Assembly: GCA_041395865.1 (NCBI GenBank)
Contig: JAWKZQ010000003.1
Coordinates: 186,001 to 250,000 of the forward strand
Source: IMCC2047 sp041395865
GTDB lineage: Bacteria; Pseudomonadota; Gammaproteobacteria; Pseudomonadales; IMCC2047
Length of the DNA stretch: 64,000 bases
Reading direction: 5' to 3'
Both the position numbers and the translations under genes were made by a program. Positions 62,262 to 64,000 of this stretch are shown piece after piece. Under the pieces are notes generated by a model. That model was given only the letters and a program-made list of their open reading frames with translations, was not told the DNA's origin and searched no databases. The number at the start of each line of letters is the position of its first letter. The first letter of the stretch is position 1.

Positions 62262-63119
62262 TTAGAGCTTGGTCGAGGTTACAACCTGGTGTAAGGCATT
62301 GACGGCGTGAGGAATCATAGGGTTACTTGGTTTGCTGGGATAAACAAGGTAGGCGGGGAGCTTGAAACTTGGGGCTGAAGGTACGTGGAAGAGTGCCTCC
62401 TGTTGAAGGAAACCCTGAACCAAACGACGCGGAAAGAAACCTGATCCCCCCATGGATAAGATATGTTGCAGGCCTAACCAGCCAATACCGGCAATAATCT
62501 GGGGGCTGCTGTATTCTGGCAAACTGCAATTGAGCTGGGCCAGGAACTCAGGCCCCCAATCGACATGCACATAGCTGTCAGGAGAAGGCATCTGACTCTC
62601 CAGGTTGTTCGTCGTTACCAGAATCAGCTCTTCTTCCAGTAGCAGGTCGACCTGTAGCGTGGGGCGGTGCTGTGGGGTATACATGATGCCGATATCGAGA
62701 CAGCCATCGACCAGGTTCTGCATCAGGCTTTCTTCAAAACCGATTTCTGCCCTGATCTGCGTATCAGGAAAGTCGTTGCTTATTTTCCTTAACCATACCA
62801 GTAACAGGTCGCTCCATAATCCAAAACGCCCGCCTATCGTCAGTGAACTGTTATAACTGGGGGCAACGCCAAGTTCATGTCTTGCTCGCTCGAGTGTTTG
62901 AACCATGTTGGCAGCATAACGCATGAAACGCCTGCCAGCTGGCGTTAAGGTGGCTCCCGCCTTATTGCGTACAAAGAGTTCGCATCCCAGGTAACTTTCC
63001 AGGGACTTTACTCTTCGGACTTATTGCCGCTCGGGTCAGGGTGCAGCTTTTTCGAGGCCCTGACAAAATTGCCTGTATCCACGATTTTCAAAAAACGTCT
63101 TTACGGCTTCGATATCCAG
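62262..63119 (-). pseudogene. LysR-type regulator (HdfR-like) with frameshifts in the DNA-binding domain
   Basis: From about codon 40 to the end the frame is open: LTPAGRRFMRYAANM, GGRFGLWSDLLLVWLRKI and a substrate-binding domain ending HQVVTSTKL, like HdfR-group LysR proteins. The N-terminus is broken. Removing one T at 63065-63068, one C at 63039-63041 and one C at 63017-63018 restores a perfect helix-turn-helix: FVRASKKLHLTRAAIS then RRVKSLESYLGCELFVR. The natural start would be a CTG (or a mutated ATG/TTG) after AAAGGACTC. Without repair the longest frame starts at an internal Met and lacks DNA binding. It is either a pseudogene or a sequence with consensus errors. Confidence 0.75.
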
Positions 63120-63131
63120 GAGTCCTTTTGG

Positions 63132-63177
63132 TATAACTTTTGTTAATACAAACCTTAATTATTTATCGTTTGTGTAA
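63132..63177 (-). repeat. Right 46-bp inverted repeat of cassette B
   Basis: This is the reverse-complement partner of the left arm (three mismatches). It occupies the divergent promoter position between the LysR start and the damaged gene to its right, the usual place for a LysR operator. Confidence 0.85.
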
Positions 63178-63902
63178 CTTGTAGCATGCCGATAGATAAA
63201 AATGAAGCAAATGAATTTGGTTATTCATTCTCGAGGAGGACATTGTGTTCCGTTTCGCGAAAAAATCAGGTCGAAATATCCAGCCTTTTAGATGAACGCT
63301 TGTTAGCGGTTTTCAAGGGTGGCGACGGTTTTGGGCAAATATTTTTTGGGCGCTAATGCTTTCAATACTGGGTTTGGCCGTTTTCACTGTCATTGGATTT
63401 GCGTTTCAAAATGGAGTGGCCCGTCATTGTGCGGATTAGCGGCGGGGCGTTGTTACTTCTATCTCGGCAATATCGGTAAAGACATCCTGGCGGATATCCT
63501 TCCAGTCGACGGCTAGTCGGCTTTTAACGAAAAAAACGCATGTCTTAGTACGGTACATCTGTGGACACTCATCTCGTGAAGACCATTTTCCGTGCGCTCT
63601 ATTTTTAAATAGATGCTTATCATCCCAAGGTGGTCATATAAACAACATTTGATGTTAATAACACAGCATCAAGTCTGTTGTTAAATTCATATCATCTTAA
63701 AAATACCTATATAAATCATAAAGATATGAGTTGGCATAAATCTTGACTACCTTAAAGTAAACAAAAACCATTAATACTGGTGCCGAAAAATATGGCGCAA
63801 GGCTGTTAATTTGAAAGCGGCTGAATCGGCTTCAGGGATTAGATCGAAGGCTGTATTCACAATTTAATACAAAAATGCTCATCATGGAGCTAAGGATAGA
63901 TA
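63178..63902. other. Region with a decayed gene and an AT-rich promoter-like stretch
   Basis: A GAGGAGGA ribosome site is followed by overlapping short frames. TTG at 63243 gives 37 codons (CSVSRKNQVEISSLLDERLL...). Another frame then encodes a membrane-like stretch WRRFWANIFWALMLSILGLAVFTVIGF, and a third encodes CYFYLGNIGKDILADILPVDG. Together they suggest one small membrane protein broken by frameshifts. From 63620 to 63780 the sequence is very AT-rich and holds no gene that I can see. Confidence 0.45.
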
Positions 63903-64000
63903 ATGACATCCACCGTATATGAGGTTCCCGCCTGCGAAAAAAGCGTCGATCAGAGATCAGCCTGGCGATCTTGCTGTGGATGCTGATTCTTATAGAAATC
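63903..64000 (+). CDS. Start of a membrane protein, frame broken at a run of six A, cut by the window end
   Basis: ATG follows AAGGATAGATA. The first frame reads MTSTVYEVPACEK and stops after 27 codons. If one A is added to the run at 63937-63942 it continues as KRRSEISLAILLWMLILIEI, a typical basic segment followed by a membrane helix. The intact protein is therefore probably frameshifted here, by mutation, slippage or sequencing error. The family is not identifiable. Confidence 0.4.

Larger units (their letters stand above)
62145..63177 (-). mobile_element. LysR cassette B: LysR gene bounded by 46-bp inverted repeats
   Basis: A 1033-base unit consists of the left arm, a 71-base spacer, a LysR-type gene on the minus strand and the right arm, which ends 12 bases before the presumed LysR start. 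The arms match each other at 43 of 46 positions and resemble those of cassette A, with arm-specific changes shared within each pair. The orientation is the same as cassette A, 3.4 kb away. No transposase is encoded. Confidence 0.6.

Noticed and set aside
1..64000. CRISPR arrays, tRNA, rRNA and insertion-sequence transposases
   Set aside because: I looked for spaced direct repeats, cloverleaf and CCA patterns and transposase motifs and saw none.

Overview
The window is chromosomal DNA of a gammaproteobacterium, roughly half GC by eye, tightly packed with genes on both strands. Three things support this placement: the conserved gammaproteobacterial gene order rluE-nudJ-mnmA-hflD-purB-(roxA), the gammaproteobacterial families MaoP (YifE), TamA/TamB and YfcA-type TSUP, and a PtsP of the nitrogen phosphotransferase type. 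The nasA plus PP2C/kinase pairing and the clade I nos cluster resemble Pseudomonas/Cellvibrio relatives, but the genus cannot be fixed from sequence alone. I see no tRNA, rRNA, CRISPR array or recognisable transposase.

Layout, left half. 1-1.3 kb: the end of a nitroreductase gene and a PEP-CTERM-like secreted protein behind a sigma-54-type promoter. 1.4-6.7 kb: a small membrane protein, two NarK/NasA-type nitrate/nitrite transporters that diverge around an FNR-like palindrome, and a bifunctional PP2C phosphatase/Ser-Thr kinase. 6.7-10.6 kb: dipeptide epimerase, CitE-like lyase, MaoP and type I-beta DAHP synthase. 10.8-16.2 kb: a three-gene glutamate-synthase-like operon with rearranged domains. 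17.2-23.3 kb: cytochrome c, TSUP permease, GAF-GGDEF cyclase, SdiA-regulated-type protein, class V aminotransferase, SMI1/KNR4, S4 and RraA. 23.3-29 kb: roxA-purB-hflD-mnmA-nudJ-rluE.

Layout, right half. 31.2-38.7 kb: a seven-gene minus-strand operon for ion and osmotic homeostasis (CPA2 antiporter, a protein of unknown function, MscS, Na/Pi carrier, second MscS, soluble MgtE-N/CBS protein, MgtE). 39-48 kb: a dicarboxylate/amino-acid symporter, tamAB and ptsP. 48.9-58.6 kb: a complete nitrous-oxide reductase island: a Crp/Fnr regulator with an unusual Cys/His tail, a 56-residue TatA-like gene, nosRZDFYL and a convergent cytochrome c5. FNR-type boxes sit upstream of tatA-nosR, of the cytochrome and of narK, and two of them have the -41.5 spacing of class II activation.

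58.7-63.2 kb holds the least ordinary structure. Two related LysR-regulator cassettes lie in the same orientation, each bounded by 46-bp inverted repeats (43/46 identical within each pair). The first is an internally deleted remnant and the second carries a LysR gene with three one-base shifts in its helix-turn-helix. They bracket fthC, a DUF488 gene, a nitronate monooxygenase and a membrane protein. The last kilobase also looks frameshifted, so this end is either decaying DNA or poor consensus sequence.
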